Source: Lutibacter oricola
GTDB lineage: Bacteria > Bacteroidota > Bacteroidia > Flavobacteriales > Flavobacteriaceae
DNA: 64,000 nt
Assembly (NCBI RefSeq): GCF_900106565.1
Contig: NZ_FNNJ01000007.1
Span: forward strand, 108,526-172,525
Direction of reading: 5' to 3'
Shown here: positions 36,478 through 45,923 of the stretch, in pieces
Layout of the letters: each line of letters starts with the position of its first letter
Numbering within the stretch: position 1 is the stretch's first letter
Made by a program: the position numbers and the translations under genes
Notes under the pieces: generated by a model
Told to the model about the DNA's origin: nothing
Seen by the model: the letters and a program-made list of their open reading frames with translations, nothing else
Database searches by the model: none

Positions 36478-36557
36478 AATTTAACACTTATTTGTTATCA
36501 TAAATTTAATTTAATACCTTGATAAACAAAAAATTACTAACCTAATCAAATTTTACT

Positions 36558-39500
36558 ATGCTAAAAAAACTACTATTATGTTTTTTTGTTTTTACTCTAA
36601 ATTATGGTTTTTCACAAACCAATCCGTGGAGTACATCTTCTAAAAACATTTCGACAGCTTTACAAGGCAAAAATGAAATCTCTAACAATTTTAAAGTTTT
36701 CAGTTTAAATGTAGATCAATTAAAAATTGCCTTAGCAACATCTCCTAAACGAGGAGGTTATTTACAAAAGTCATCAACTATTATCGAATTTCCTAATGCA
36801 AATGGAGAATTCGAGCGTTTTACAATATTCGAAGCCTCTACAATGCACCCAGATTTACAGGCGAGATTTCCTAATATTAGATCTTATGCCGGACAAGGAA
36901 TAGACAATCCAGCATCCACGATCCGATTTAGCGTTTCGCCTATAGGTTTCAAAAGTATGATACTTACAAGCGGTAGAGATGCCGTTTTTATGGAGCCATA
37001 TTCTAAAGATCTTAAAGATTATATGGTATATTCTAAAAAGTCTAAAACAGCATCGTTAAATGAATTTGAATGCTTGGTTAAAGACAACGTATCTAATAAA
37101 ATAAAATCTGGTTTAACAGCTAGACCAAATGCAGACGATGGAATTTTACGTACATATCGTTTGGCAATGTCTGCAACTGGAGAATTTACACAGTATTTTG
37201 GAGGAACTAAAGCACAAGCATTAGCTGCAATAAATGCCACTATGACACGTGTAAATGGTATTTTTGAAATAGATTTTGGTGTTACAATGAACTTAATTGC
37301 AAATACTGATGATGTTATTTATACATCTGCAAATAGCGATCCTTATACTTCTAGTTTAAATTCTCAATTACAATCTACATTAACAAGTGTTATTGGTGAA
37401 GCAAATTATGATGTTGGTCACTTAGTTCATAACGGAAGTAACAACGGTAATGCAGGTTGCATAGGTTGTGTTTGTGTAGATGGCAGCAAAGGAAGTGGTT
37501 TTACTTCTCATACAGTACCAGAAGGAGACAATTTTGATGTAGATTATGTTGCTCATGAATTAGGACACCAATTTGGCGGTAACCATACTTGGACATTTAA
37601 CGGTAATGAAGGTACTAACGCACAGGTTGAACCTGGTAGTGGGTCAACAATTATGGGTTATGCAGGTATTACTGGAGCAACAGACGTACAATCGCATAGT
37701 GATCCGTATTTCCATGCAATGACAATTCAACAAATAACAAACTACGTTAAAACAACTAGTTGCCAAACAAATACTAATACCGGTAACAATGTACCAACTG
37801 CTTTAGCAGGTTCCGATTATACAATTCCAAAAAGCACTCCTTTTATTTTAACTGGTGACGGAACAGATGCTGATGGAGATAACTTAACTTATGTTTGGGA
37901 ACAAATGGATGAGAATAACGCTTCATCTACTTACCCAAGTACAACTGCAACTACAGGAGTTGCATTTAGATCTTTTAGTCCTTCAACAGAAAAAACAAGA
38001 ACTTTCCCACAACTTTCTACAGTTTTAGCCGGAAATACCTCTACACAATGGGAAACTGTACCTTCGGTTGGAAGATCGTTAAATTTCAGATTAACAGTTA
38101 GAGATAATGTAGCTGGTGGAGGAACAAATAATAGTGATGATATGGTTGTTACTGTAAATAGTTCAGCTGGACCATTTGTAGTTTCTGCTCCAAATTCATC
38201 GTTAACTTGGAATGTAGGACAATTACAAACTGTTACTTGGGATGTTGCTGGAACTAATGGAAGTGCTGTAAATTGTCAAACTGTAAATGTTTTATTATCA
38301 ACAGATGGAGGTAACACCTTCCCAATCTCTCTAGCTGCAGGAGTTGCTAATGATGGTTCTCAACAAATTACGGTTCCTAATAATATTGGAACTCAAAACA
38401 GAATTAAGGTTGAAGCTGCTGATAATATTTTCTTTGATATTTCAAACACTAATTTTGCTATTGAAGAAGAGGTTATTTGTAATGCAACTGTACCAACTAA
38501 TTTAGCTTCATCAAATGTTGGAGCAACTGGGGCAACTCTTTCTTGGAGCGCTGTTTCTGGAGCAACTTATGTTCTTCAATATAGAGAAACTGGAACATCT
38601 ACTTGGACACAAGAAAGTACTGGATCAACTTCATTTGATATAACAGGGTTAAATACTTTAACTCAATATGAAGCGCAGGTACAAAGTGTTTGTTCTAGCG
38701 GAAGCTCTGTATTTAGTTCTTCTGTAAACTTTACTACTTTAGAACAAGTTTTAACTTACTGTACTTCAAAAGGAAATAATGTTAGTGATGAATATATTGG
38801 TAGAGTTGAAATAGGAACCATTGATAATTCTTCTGGATCTGGAAATGGTTATAGTGACCATACTTCAATTTCAACAAATTTAAATAAAGACGAAGCAGTT
38901 ACAATAACAGTAACACCTACTTGGACAGGAACTATTTATAGTGAAGGTTATTCTGTTTGGATTGATTATAACAAAGATGGTGATTTTAATGATTCTGGCG
39001 AGCAAGTTTGGACTCAAGCTGCTACAAGAAATACACCTGTAAGTGGAACATTTACGGTTCCTTCATCTGCAAACGCAGGAGCTACAACAATGAGAGTTTC
39101 AATGAAATATAATGGAATTCCTTCTTCTTGTGAAACGTTTACTTATGGTGAAGTTGAAGATTATACTGTTGTTATTATGGAATCTGGTCCTGATACTGAA
39201 GCTCCTACTGCACCAAGTTTAACTTCAAACGATATTACAGAAACTACTGTAGATTTAAGCTGGAGTGGTTCAACAGATAATGTTGGCGTTACTGGATATG
39301 ATGTTTATAGAGATGGAACTTTAATTACATCAACTTCAAATACAACCTACCAAGCAACTGGTTTAACAGCTGGAACAACATACAATTTCACAGTTAGAGC
39401 AAAAGATGCTGCAGGTAATATCTCGGCAGATAGTAATACTGAAACAATTACAACCGATGCTCCTGATACACAAGCGCCAACTGCTCCTAGTTTAATTGCT

Positions 39501-41054
39501 AGTAATATAACTCAAAATTCAGTTGATTTAAGTTGGAGCGGCTCAATAGATAATGTTGGAGTAACTGGATATGATATTTACAGAGATGGAACCTTAATCG
39601 CTTCTACCACAAATACTACATACCAAGCAACTGGTTTAGTTGCAGGAACAACGTATAATTTCACAGTTAGAGCAAAAGATGCCGCTGGTAATATCTCGGC
39701 AGATAGTAATACTGAAACAATTACAACCGATGCTCCTGATACACAAGCGCCAACTGCTCCTAGTTTAATTGCTAGTAATATAACTCAAAATTCAGTTGAT
39801 TTAAGTTGGAGCGGCTCAACAGATAATGTTGGTGTTACAGAATATGATGTATATCAAAATGGTATTTTAGTAATTTCCACATCAAACACAACATATCAAG
39901 CTAATGGATTAACGGCTGGAACTACTTATAACTTTACTGTTAGAGCAAAAGATGCTGCTGGCAATATTTCTGGTGACAGTAATACAGAAACTGTAACTAC
40001 CGAAGCGCCAGATTCACAAGCACCAACAGCACCTAGTTTAATTGCAAACAACGAAACTTCAAATTCAATTGATTTAAGTTGGAGTGGAGCAACTGATAAT
40101 GTTGGAGTAACTGGTTACGATGTATACCAAGATGGAAGTTTATTAACTTCAACAACAAGCACAACATACCAAGTAACTGGTTTAGCTGCAAATACTACTT
40201 ACAGTTTTACTGTTAGAGCTAAAGATGCTGAAGGAAATACCTCTGCAGATAGTAATACAGCAACTGCGACTACTTTAGAAGGTGCTACAAATTCGACTAC
40301 TATTTTACACCAAGGATACTTTGAATCTGGCTGGGATGGCTGGGCTGATGGTGGAAGTGACGTTGCAAGATATGGTGGAAGCAGGTCGTATGAAGGAACA
40401 TATTCAATCAGAATAAGAGATAATTCTGGTGCTGCATCAGCAATGACATTGTCTAATGTAGATGTAAGTCCTTATGACTCTGTTGAAATTAACTTTTATT
40501 TCTATGCTAGAAGTATGGAAAGTGGTGAAGATTTTTGGGTTCGTTATTACAATGGTTCATCTTGGACCACGGTTGCAGCTTATGCAAGAGGAACCGACTT
40601 TAACAATAATAGTTTCTACTCTGCAACAGTTACTTTAAATAAAGCTAATTATAACTTTGCATCAAATGCAAGATTTAGATTTCAATGTGATGCCTCTGGA
40701 AACTCAGATTATATTTACATAGATCAAGTAACTATTTCGGGTATTATTGGAACAGGAAGCAGTAGAGGATTAGATGGAACTCAATACATTAAATCTCTAA
40801 ACGATATTGCTGAAAGTGAATTTGACATTGATGAATTTACAGTATATCCGAACCCTGTAAAAGGTGAATTTTTAACTATTAGAATGAGTTATAATAGTGA
40901 AGCAACTTATAGTTTAACAAACCTTTTAGGGCAAACTATTAAAACAGGAAACGTAAGTGAAACTGTTAATGTTGGCAATTTAAAACCTGGAATTTACATT
41001 ATTGAAGTAAACGACGGAGAAGAAATAATGAGTAAAAAGTTTATTAAACAATAA
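36558..41054 (+). CDS. T9SS-secreted reprolysin-like metalloprotease
   Basis: A 1498-residue secreted protease. Signal peptide about 1-20 (YGFSQ). Propeptide and metzincin catalytic domain to about 415, with zinc site HELGHQFGGNH at 333-343 and the following MGYAG Met-turn. A PKD-like region is at about 420-635, an FN3 domain at 641-730, a GEVED domain at about 730-875 (GDFNDSGEQVW... GEVEDYTV), and then four tandem FN3 modules of 91 residues each (879-1242). A MAM/jelly-roll-like module is at about 1250-1400 and a type IX C-terminal sorting domain at about 1425-1498 (YPNPVKGEFL...KKFIKQ). Probably digests proteins outside the cell or on its surface. Confidence 0.92.
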   Translation: MLKKLLLCFFVFTLNYGFSQTNPWSTSSKNISTALQGKNEISNNFKVFSLNVDQLKIALATSPKRGGYLQKSSTIIEFPNANGEFERFTIFEASTMHPDLQARFPNIRSYAGQGIDNPASTIRFSVSPIGFKSMILTSGRDAVFMEPYSKDLKDYMVYSKKSKTASLNEFECLVKDNVSNKIKSGLTARPNADDGILRTYRLAMSATGEFTQYFGGTKAQALAAINATMTRVNGIFEIDFGVTMNLIANTDDVIYTSANSDPYTSSLNSQLQSTLTSVIGEANYDVGHLVHNGSNNGNAGCIGCVCVDGSKGSGFTSHTVPEGDNFDVDYVAHELGHQFGGNHTWTFNGNEGTNAQVEPGSGSTIMGYAGITGATDVQSHSDPYFHAMTIQQITNYVKTTSCQTNTNTGNNVPTALAGSDYTIPKSTPFILTGDGTDADGDNLTYVWEQMDENNASSTYPSTTATTGVAFRSFSPSTEKTRTFPQLSTVLAGNTSTQWETVPSVGRSLNFRLTVRDNVAGGGTNNSDDMVVTVNSSAGPFVVSAPNSSLTWNVGQLQTVTWDVAGTNGSAVNCQTVNVLLSTDGGNTFPISLAAGVANDGSQQITVPNNIGTQNRIKVEAADNIFFDISNTNFAIEEEVICNATVPTNLASSNVGATGATLSWSAVSGATYVLQYRETGTSTWTQESTGSTSFDITGLNTLTQYEAQVQSVCSSGSSVFSSSVNFTTLEQVLTYCTSKGNNVSDEYIGRVEIGTIDNSSGSGNGYSDHTSISTNLNKDEAVTITVTPTWTGTIYSEGYSVWIDYNKDGDFNDSGEQVWTQAATRNTPVSGTFTVPSSANAGATTMRVSMKYNGIPSSCETFTYGEVEDYTVVIMESGPDTEAPTAPSLTSNDITETTVDLSWSGSTDNVGVTGYDVYRDGTLITSTSNTTYQATGLTAGTTYNFTVRAKDAAGNISADSNTETITTDAPDTQAPTAPSLIASNITQNSVDLSWSGSIDNVGVTGYDIYRDGTLIASTTNTTYQATGLVAGTTYNFTVRAKDAAGNISADSNTETITTDAPDTQAPTAPSLIASNITQNSVDLSWSGSTDNVGVTEYDVYQNGILVISTSNTTYQANGLTAGTTYNFTVRAKDAAGNISGDSNTETVTTEAPDSQAPTAPSLIANNETSNSIDLSWSGATDNVGVTGYDVYQDGSLLTSTTSTTYQVTGLAANTTYSFTVRAKDAEGNTSADSNTATATTLEGATNSTTILHQGYFESGWDGWADGGSDVARYGGSRSYEGTYSIRIRDNSGAASAMTLSNVDVSPYDSVEINFYFYARSMESGEDFWVRYYNGSSWTTVAAYARGTDFNNNSFYSATVTLNKANYNFASNARFRFQCDASGNSDYIYIDQVTISGIIGTGSSRGLDGTQYIKSLNDIAESEFDIDEFTVYPNPVKGEFLTIRMSYNSEATYSLTNLLGQTIKTGNVSETVNVGNLKPGIYIIEVNDGEEIMSKKFIKQ
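39192..40283 (+). repeat. Tandem FN3 modules, 273-base period
   Basis: Four units of 273 bases (91 codons). Units 1-2 and 2-3 junctions share a perfect 133-base identity: 39414-39546 equals 39687-39819. Unit 4 is more diverged. This indicates recent duplication or gene conversion. Confidence 0.88.
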
Positions 41055-41074
41055 CAAACAATTTATAAACCTTT

Positions 41075-41100
41075 AAAACCCGAGAAATTTCTCGGGTTTT
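41075..41100 (+). terminator. Palindromic terminator after metalloprotease
   Basis: Perfect 26-base palindrome (AAAACCCGAGAAA and its complement) followed by T. It lies 20 bases after the stop. Confidence 0.88.
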
Positions 41101-41106
41101 TTTATG

Positions 41107-41114
41107 TAGTTTTG
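41107..41114 (+). promoter_or_regulatory. -7 promoter element TAGTTTTG, ABC-F gene
   Basis: TAnnTTTG immediately after the terminator. Its TTG (41112-41114) is in frame with the gene but is the promoter, not the start. Confidence 0.6.
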
Positions 41115-41129
41115 TCAAAATTCTTATTA

Positions 41130-42989
41130 ATGAATTACCTTTCTATAGAAAACATATCAAAATCGTTTGGAGAACTTGAGCTCTTTAGCGGTATTTCCTT
41201 CGGAATAAATAAAGACCAAAAAATTGCTTTTATAGCAAAAAATGGTACTGGAAAAACTTCGATGTTAAATATTATTGCAGGCTTAGACTCTACGGATACC
41301 GGACAAGTAATTTGCCGAAAAGATTTAAAAATAGCTTATTTATCTCAAGAAGATAAACTAGATGAAAATAGCACCATAGAAGAGGCAATTTTTAATTCGG
41401 ATAATCCTATTTTAAAAATAATTGAAACCTACGAAAAAGCTCTAAACAATCCTGAAAACGAACAAGCATACCAAAAAGCTTTTGAGCAAATGGAATTGCA
41501 TAACGCTTGGGATTTTGAAACACAATACAAACAAATTCTTTTTAAGTTAAAACTTGAAAATTTAAATCAAAAAATAAGTTCACTATCTGGTGGTCAAAAA
41601 AAGCGTTTATCATTAGCTATAATATTAATTCATAAACCCGATTTATTAATTCTAGATGAGCCTACAAACCATTTAGATTTAGAAATGATTGAATGGCTAG
41701 AAAGTTATTTTTCGAAAGAAAAAATTACACTATTTATGGTTACGCACGATCGTTACTTTTTAGAACGTGTTTGTAATGAAATTATAGAATTAGATCAAGG
41801 AAAACTTTATACTTATAAAGGTAACTACTCTTATTTTCTAGAGAAAAAAGAAGAACGTATTGCGCAAGAGCAAGCATCGGTTGAAAAAGCAAAAAACCTA
41901 TTCAAAAAAGAATTAGATTGGATGCGAAGACAACCAAAGGCTCGAACAACTAAATCTAAAAGTAGAATAGATGACTTTTTTGTTATAAAAGAAGAAGCGC
42001 ATAAACGTAGAAATAACCATCAGGTTCAGTTAGAAATAAATATGGCACGTTTAGGTTCAAAAATTATTGAACTTCATAATATTTCAAAAAAATTCGACGA
42101 TTTAGTAATTTTAAACAAGTTCGAATATGTTTTTAAAAGAGGTGAACGTATTGGAATTATTGGAAAAAATGGTACTGGAAAATCATCTTTTTTAAACTTA
42201 ATAACACAACAAATTCCTGTTGATGCAGGTAAAGTTGTTATTGGCGAAACTGTTAAATTTGGTTATTACACGCAAAATGGAATTACACCAAAACCTGGAC
42301 AAAAAGTAATTGAGGTTATAAAAGAGTATGGTGAGCAAATTCCGCTTACAAAAGGTAGAAGTATTTCTGCTGCACAATTATTAGAGCGTTTCTTATTCAG
42401 CAGAAAAAGACAATACGATTTTGTTGAAAAACTAAGTGGTGGTGAACGAAAACGACTGTATTTATGTACAGTATTAATTCAAAACCCAAATTTTTTAATA
42501 CTTGATGAGCCTACAAACGATTTAGATATTATAACACTAAACGTACTTGAAAACTTTTTACTAGACTTTCCTGGTTGTTTAATGGTAGTATCGCACGACC
42601 GTTATTTTATGGATAAAATTGTAGATCATCTATTTGTTTTTAGAGGTGAAGGTGTAATTGAAGATTTTCCTGGAAATTATACAGATTATCGAGTTTATGA
42701 AGATTCTAAACCTAAAGAGGAAACTACAACTGTTAAAAAGGAAGATACTAGAGTAAAAACAGAAAAAAAAGGAAAGCTATCTTATAAAGAACAACGTGAG
42801 TTTACTTCTATTGAAAAGGATATTGAAACCTTAAACAAAGAAAAAGCTACAATTGAAAATTCATTAGCTTCTGGCGAAATTGCAGGAGAAAAAATAAACG
42901 AAGTTTCCATTCAATTACAAAATATATTAAACTCTATTGAAGAAAAAGAAGAGCGTTGGTTTGAACTTTCTATGAAATTGGAAGGTTAA
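41130..42989 (+). CDS. ABC-F family ATPase (Uup-like)
   Basis: Soluble twin-ATPase protein of the ABC-F group acting at the ribosome or, for Uup, in DNA/recombination-linked processes. From the ATG at 41130 it has 619 residues. Domain 1: Walker A KNGTGKTS at 37-44, LSGGQKKRLSLA, LLILDEPTNHLDL. An interdomain arm region (about 230-310, K/R-rich) separates it from domain 2 (GKNGTGKSS, LSGGERKRLYL, FLILDEPTNDLDI). A coiled C-terminal extension (about 540-619, E/K-rich) is typical of Uup. No membrane segments. It abuts the convergent cytochrome gene with no intergenic base. Confidence 0.93.
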   Translation: MNYLSIENISKSFGELELFSGISFGINKDQKIAFIAKNGTGKTSMLNIIAGLDSTDTGQVICRKDLKIAYLSQEDKLDENSTIEEAIFNSDNPILKIIETYEKALNNPENEQAYQKAFEQMELHNAWDFETQYKQILFKLKLENLNQKISSLSGGQKKRLSLAIILIHKPDLLILDEPTNHLDLEMIEWLESYFSKEKITLFMVTHDRYFLERVCNEIIELDQGKLYTYKGNYSYFLEKKEERIAQEQASVEKAKNLFKKELDWMRRQPKARTTKSKSRIDDFFVIKEEAHKRRNNHQVQLEINMARLGSKIIELHNISKKFDDLVILNKFEYVFKRGERIGIIGKNGTGKSSFLNLITQQIPVDAGKVVIGETVKFGYYTQNGITPKPGQKVIEVIKEYGEQIPLTKGRSISAAQLLERFLFSRKRQYDFVEKLSGGERKRLYLCTVLIQNPNFLILDEPTNDLDIITLNVLENFLLDFPGCLMVVSHDRYFMDKIVDHLFVFRGEGVIEDFPGNYTDYRVYEDSKPKEETTTVKKEDTRVKTEKKGKLSYKEQREFTSIEKDIETLNKEKATIENSLASGEIAGEKINEVSIQLQNILNSIEEKEERWFELSMKLEG

Positions 42990-43991
42990 TTATTCCTTCT
43001 TGTTCATTTCAACAACCCAAATACCTCTAAGTTCATTTTCGCCATACCCAACTGCTTTATCCATTGGATATAATTCTTTTATTTTAGTTAATGTTTCAGA
43101 CAAAATTTGACTGTTAGGCTCACCGTGACATTGCATACACATTTTATTAGTTACAATTGGGTAATAACCAACCATTTTATTATCTATATCTTGTACTAAA
43201 GGTGTAATTTTTTCTTTATTAACAAGTGCCTTTTTAGCGTTATAAATAAAATTTAATTCGTTATTATTAGCAATATTAATGGCATTCCTCGGAAAGTCTG
43301 AAACTCTTTTTATAGTTACATTTAAAGCAGTACCTGCACTGTCTACAATATTAAACGCTCTAGTATTACAAAAAGCAACAGCCTCTTTAGTTCCTTTATT
43401 TTTTAGTGCTGCAATTAAATTTTTACCTAAAACAGCTTTTGTTTTCATTGCATACTGCAAACCAAGATCTTTATAACTTACAACTTCGTTTTTTAAATTT
43501 TCTAGGTGCATAAATTTTTCATTCTGAAAATGTTTTATGTACCAATCAGGATCTTCAAATTTTGATTGATAAATGTATTTTGCAATTTGTGTAACCTGTT
43601 CCTCAGTAAAGTTCATTTTTGGCATTAAACCATACATTTCAATTGCTTCAGGAATTTTTGAATTCTCCTTATTTGGGTTTTCAATAAACATTATTAAACT
43701 TTTTATAAAGTCTTCTTCTGAAATGTTTTTATTTTCGGTAATATAATACTCTTTAATTGCAGACATTGGAGGAGCAATTCGTCCTTCAATAACTTTTTTT
43801 GGGTTATGACACGCAAAACAATTTGACTCAAGTAGTTGAAAACCTTTACTCAAATCGAGCTGCTCATTTTTAGCTACGGGAGTTTCGTTTTTTGAAATAT
43901 CTTTTTTAGCTCGGTTTTCACAACCAAAAAGCATTGTAAAAACTAATAGCACAATTAAGTTTATTTTGGCAAATTTAATTCCTTTTTTCAT
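42990..43991 (-). CDS. Diheme c-type lipoprotein with DUF3365 domain
   Basis: Periplasmic electron-transfer or sensory heme protein of 333 residues. Lipobox LFGC with Cys24. Two heme-c sites are present: CFACH at 58-62 in an N-terminal cytochrome c domain with a MPKMNFTEEQ Met-ligand region, and CMQCH at 285-289 in a DUF3365/Tll0287-like domain (IKRVSDFPRNAINIANNNEL). The start is ATG 43991; a TTG at 44018 is not credible. Own promoter at 44003-44010. The fusion of a small c-type cytochrome with DUF3365 could join electron transfer to signal sensing or stress detection, but this is inference. Confidence 0.88.
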   Translation of the reverse strand: MKKGIKFAKINLIVLLVFTMLFGCENRAKKDISKNETPVAKNEQLDLSKGFQLLESNCFACHNPKKVIEGRIAPPMSAIKEYYITENKNISEEDFIKSLIMFIENPNKENSKIPEAIEMYGLMPKMNFTEEQVTQIAKYIYQSKFEDPDWYIKHFQNEKFMHLENLKNEVVSYKDLGLQYAMKTKAVLGKNLIAALKNKGTKEAVAFCNTRAFNIVDSAGTALNVTIKRVSDFPRNAINIANNNELNFIYNAKKALVNKEKITPLVQDIDNKMVGYYPIVTNKMCMQCHGEPNSQILSETLTKIKELYPMDKAVGYGENELRGIWVVEMNKKE

Positions 43992-44002
43992 TATTTTAAT
44001 TT

Positions 44003-44010
44003 CAAAAATA
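44003..44010 (-). promoter_or_regulatory. -7 promoter element TATTTTTG, cytochrome gene
   Basis: TAnnTTTG on the minus strand, 11 bases before the ATG at 43991. Confidence 0.6.
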
Positions 44011-44094
44011 TACTGCAAATTTAAGGGTAAAAGGATATATAAATCTGTGTCTTTTGTTACGTTAAAATAAAAAAACTAAAAACTTTAGCATTTT

Positions 44095-44811
44095 TTATAC
44101 GTGTACAATTTCTAGTTCATTTAACAAAGGTTCGTTATTAAATCGCAGTAGTAACTGTGCAACTGTAATGGTATCTTTTTCGCAATAGGTTACAATACGC
44201 TCAATATTTTGTTCTTGGTAATAAACTTTACCAACTTCGCTCCCATCGATATCGTCTTTTGGAGATGGAATTCCTAGAATTGAAGTTAACAATTTTAGCG
44301 ATGTAAAATGTTTGTAATCACCAAACTTCCACAACTCCATAGTATCTATATGAGGTATTTCCCAAGGCTTTTTCCCAAATAAATTTAGTTTAGAAGGTAA
44401 GTTTATTTCGTTAATAATCATTCTTCTAGCTATATACGGAAAATCGAATTCTTTACCGTTATGTCCGCAAAGTAAGTGAGTATTTTTATTAAAATGAGTA
44501 TCCAAAAGCTCTTTAAACTCAAGCAAAATATTTTTTTCTTCTCCATAAAAAGAAGTAACTCTAAATTTTCTTTCTTTTGAAGAAAAACTAACAAAATAAC
44601 CAACAGAAATGCACACAATTTTGCCAAATTCTGCCCAAATTCCAGCTCGATTGTAAAATTCTTCAGGGGTAAAATTTTCTTTTCGTTGATATTCGGTTTT
44701 TTTAGCAAATAGTTCTTGTTTTAATTGAGATAACTCACTAAAATTCTCCGTTTCAGGAACCGTTTCAATATCCAAAAACAAAATACTTTCGAAATTTAAT
44801 TTCATATTCAT
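44095..44811 (-). CDS. Predicted 3'-5' exonuclease, PolB-like DEDD
   Basis: A 238-residue nuclease of the RNase H-like DEDD exonuclease family related to the exonuclease domain of DNA polymerase B. Exo I FLDIETVPE (Asp14, Glu16), Exo II GHNGKEFDFPYIARR, Exo III YCEKDTITVAQL; the tyrosine before the last Asp makes it DEDDy. No polymerase domain is fused. Role in DNA repair or RNA processing is likely but unspecified. Two possible ATG starts (44811 and 44805) differ by two residues. Confidence 0.87.
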   Translation of the reverse strand: MNMKLNFESILFLDIETVPETENFSELSQLKQELFAKKTEYQRKENFTPEEFYNRAGIWAEFGKIVCISVGYFVSFSSKERKFRVTSFYGEEKNILLEFKELLDTHFNKNTHLLCGHNGKEFDFPYIARRMIINEINLPSKLNLFGKKPWEIPHIDTMELWKFGDYKHFTSLKLLTSILGIPSPKDDIDGSEVGKVYYQEQNIERIVTYCEKDTITVAQLLLRFNNEPLLNELEIVHV

Positions 44812-44840
44812 AGCTCTCTTTTTGTGCTAAATATAACAAA

Positions 44841-44866
44841 AAAAGCACTCCTTGAGGAGTGCTTTT
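44841..44866 (-). terminator. Terminator after lamin-tail protein
   Basis: Arms AAAAGCACTCC and complement around TTGA; on the minus strand the following bases are T-rich. It lies 21 bases past the stop of the lamin-tail gene. Confidence 0.85.
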
Positions 44867-44887
44867 ATATATTATAAATAAAGAAGA

Positions 44888-45697
44888 CTACTTAATAACT
44901 AGCTTTTTTGTAGCTGTTTTACCATTTTCTTCAACGTTTACAAAATAAACACCTGAATTTAAATGTGAAACATTTACGTGTTCATTAACTTCTACCGTTT
45001 TACTGTATACTTGGTTACCTAGCATACTATAAATAGTTAATTGCTTATTAGTATTTGAAGCCGTTGTAATTTGGAAACTTCCATTTGCTACTGGATTTGG
45101 GTAAACATTAAAACCTTCGATTTGAAGGCTTTTAGCTAATAAAACACCTCCAGCAGCAGAACCAGGACTACCTAAATCACCTCCTGCAACAATTTCTAAA
45201 GTAGCTAAAGCCCAATTTGCGCCTGAATTATTAGAAATATGATCTAAACTACTTTGCGATAACTCCATACTTTTTCCAGAAACTATAGGAAAAGTAGTAT
45301 CATCAAAATCCACTCTATCAATAACAACATTAGAGGAGTTCCTTAATATTAAAGTACCATTAGAGTTTGTTAATGTAATTGTTGATGTGTAGTCGTAATC
45401 TGCTACAACTCCGCCATTTGCAGCAGTATCTGAATTTTTAGCCAAAACAACATAACCTAACGGAGGAATTAATAAAGTTCCAGAAATTGTTTCACTAGAA
45501 TTACCATCTTCAATAATCCACCCACCAATATCTATACTAGCATTAGTAGTGTTAAACAATTCGAAATACTCCCCGTTGCTATCAGAAACAGCAGCCGGAT
45601 TATTCATCATTTCTGAGATAATAATATCTCCTTCTGCCTGAGAAAAGCCTTTAACAAAGACTATCAGGCATAAAAATAAAATGCAATTTTTTTTCAT
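44888..45697 (-). CDS. T9SS-secreted lamin tail domain protein
   Basis: Secreted protein of 269 residues from the ATG at 45697 (an earlier ATG at 45730 would precede the signal peptide by 11 residues). Signal peptide about 1-20 (VKGFSQ). One lamin tail (LTD) domain, about 22-140 (IIISEMMNNPAAVSDSNGEYFELFN...GTLLIPPLGYVVLAKN). Type IX C-terminal sorting domain about 195-269 (FNVYPNPVANGSFQI ... KKLVIK). LTD domains occur in secreted nucleases and adhesins, but no catalytic domain is here, so an adhesion or surface role is likely. Confidence 0.9.
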   Translation of the reverse strand: MKKNCILFLCLIVFVKGFSQAEGDIIISEMMNNPAAVSDSNGEYFELFNTTNASIDIGGWIIEDGNSSETISGTLLIPPLGYVVLAKNSDTAANGGVVADYDYTSTITLTNSNGTLILRNSSNVVIDRVDFDDTTFPIVSGKSMELSQSSLDHISNNSGANWALATLEIVAGGDLGSPGSAAGGVLLAKSLQIEGFNVYPNPVANGSFQITTASNTNKQLTIYSMLGNQVYSKTVEVNEHVNVSHLNSGVYFVNVEENGKTATKKLVIK

Positions 45698-45884
45698 TAT
45701 TTTTTTATAATATGTTAATAGATAAGCCAATATACTATTTTTTATTAAATACGTTTTCTTTAAAAAATCAAATCTATTTATAATATATCGCAGCCTAAAT
45801 TAAACTTTTGTAACTTTATTGTTAGTTAAATGTTATGTTTTTAATTAAGTTTATTTTTTAATTACTCACTATATAATTTATATT

Positions 45885-45892
45885 TACTTTTG
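45885..45892 (+). promoter_or_regulatory. -7 promoter element TACTTTTG, two-component operon
   Basis: TAnnTTTG 31 bases before the ATG at 45924. Confidence 0.55.
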
Positions 45893-45923
45893 ATTGCTGT
45901 TTAATAAAGAAAGCTATAACAAT

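Noticed and set aside
36558..45697. A defence or secretion island
   Set aside because: The genes are a secreted protease, an ABC-F ATPase, a cytochrome, an exonuclease and an LTD protein with no shared operon or mobile-element marks.
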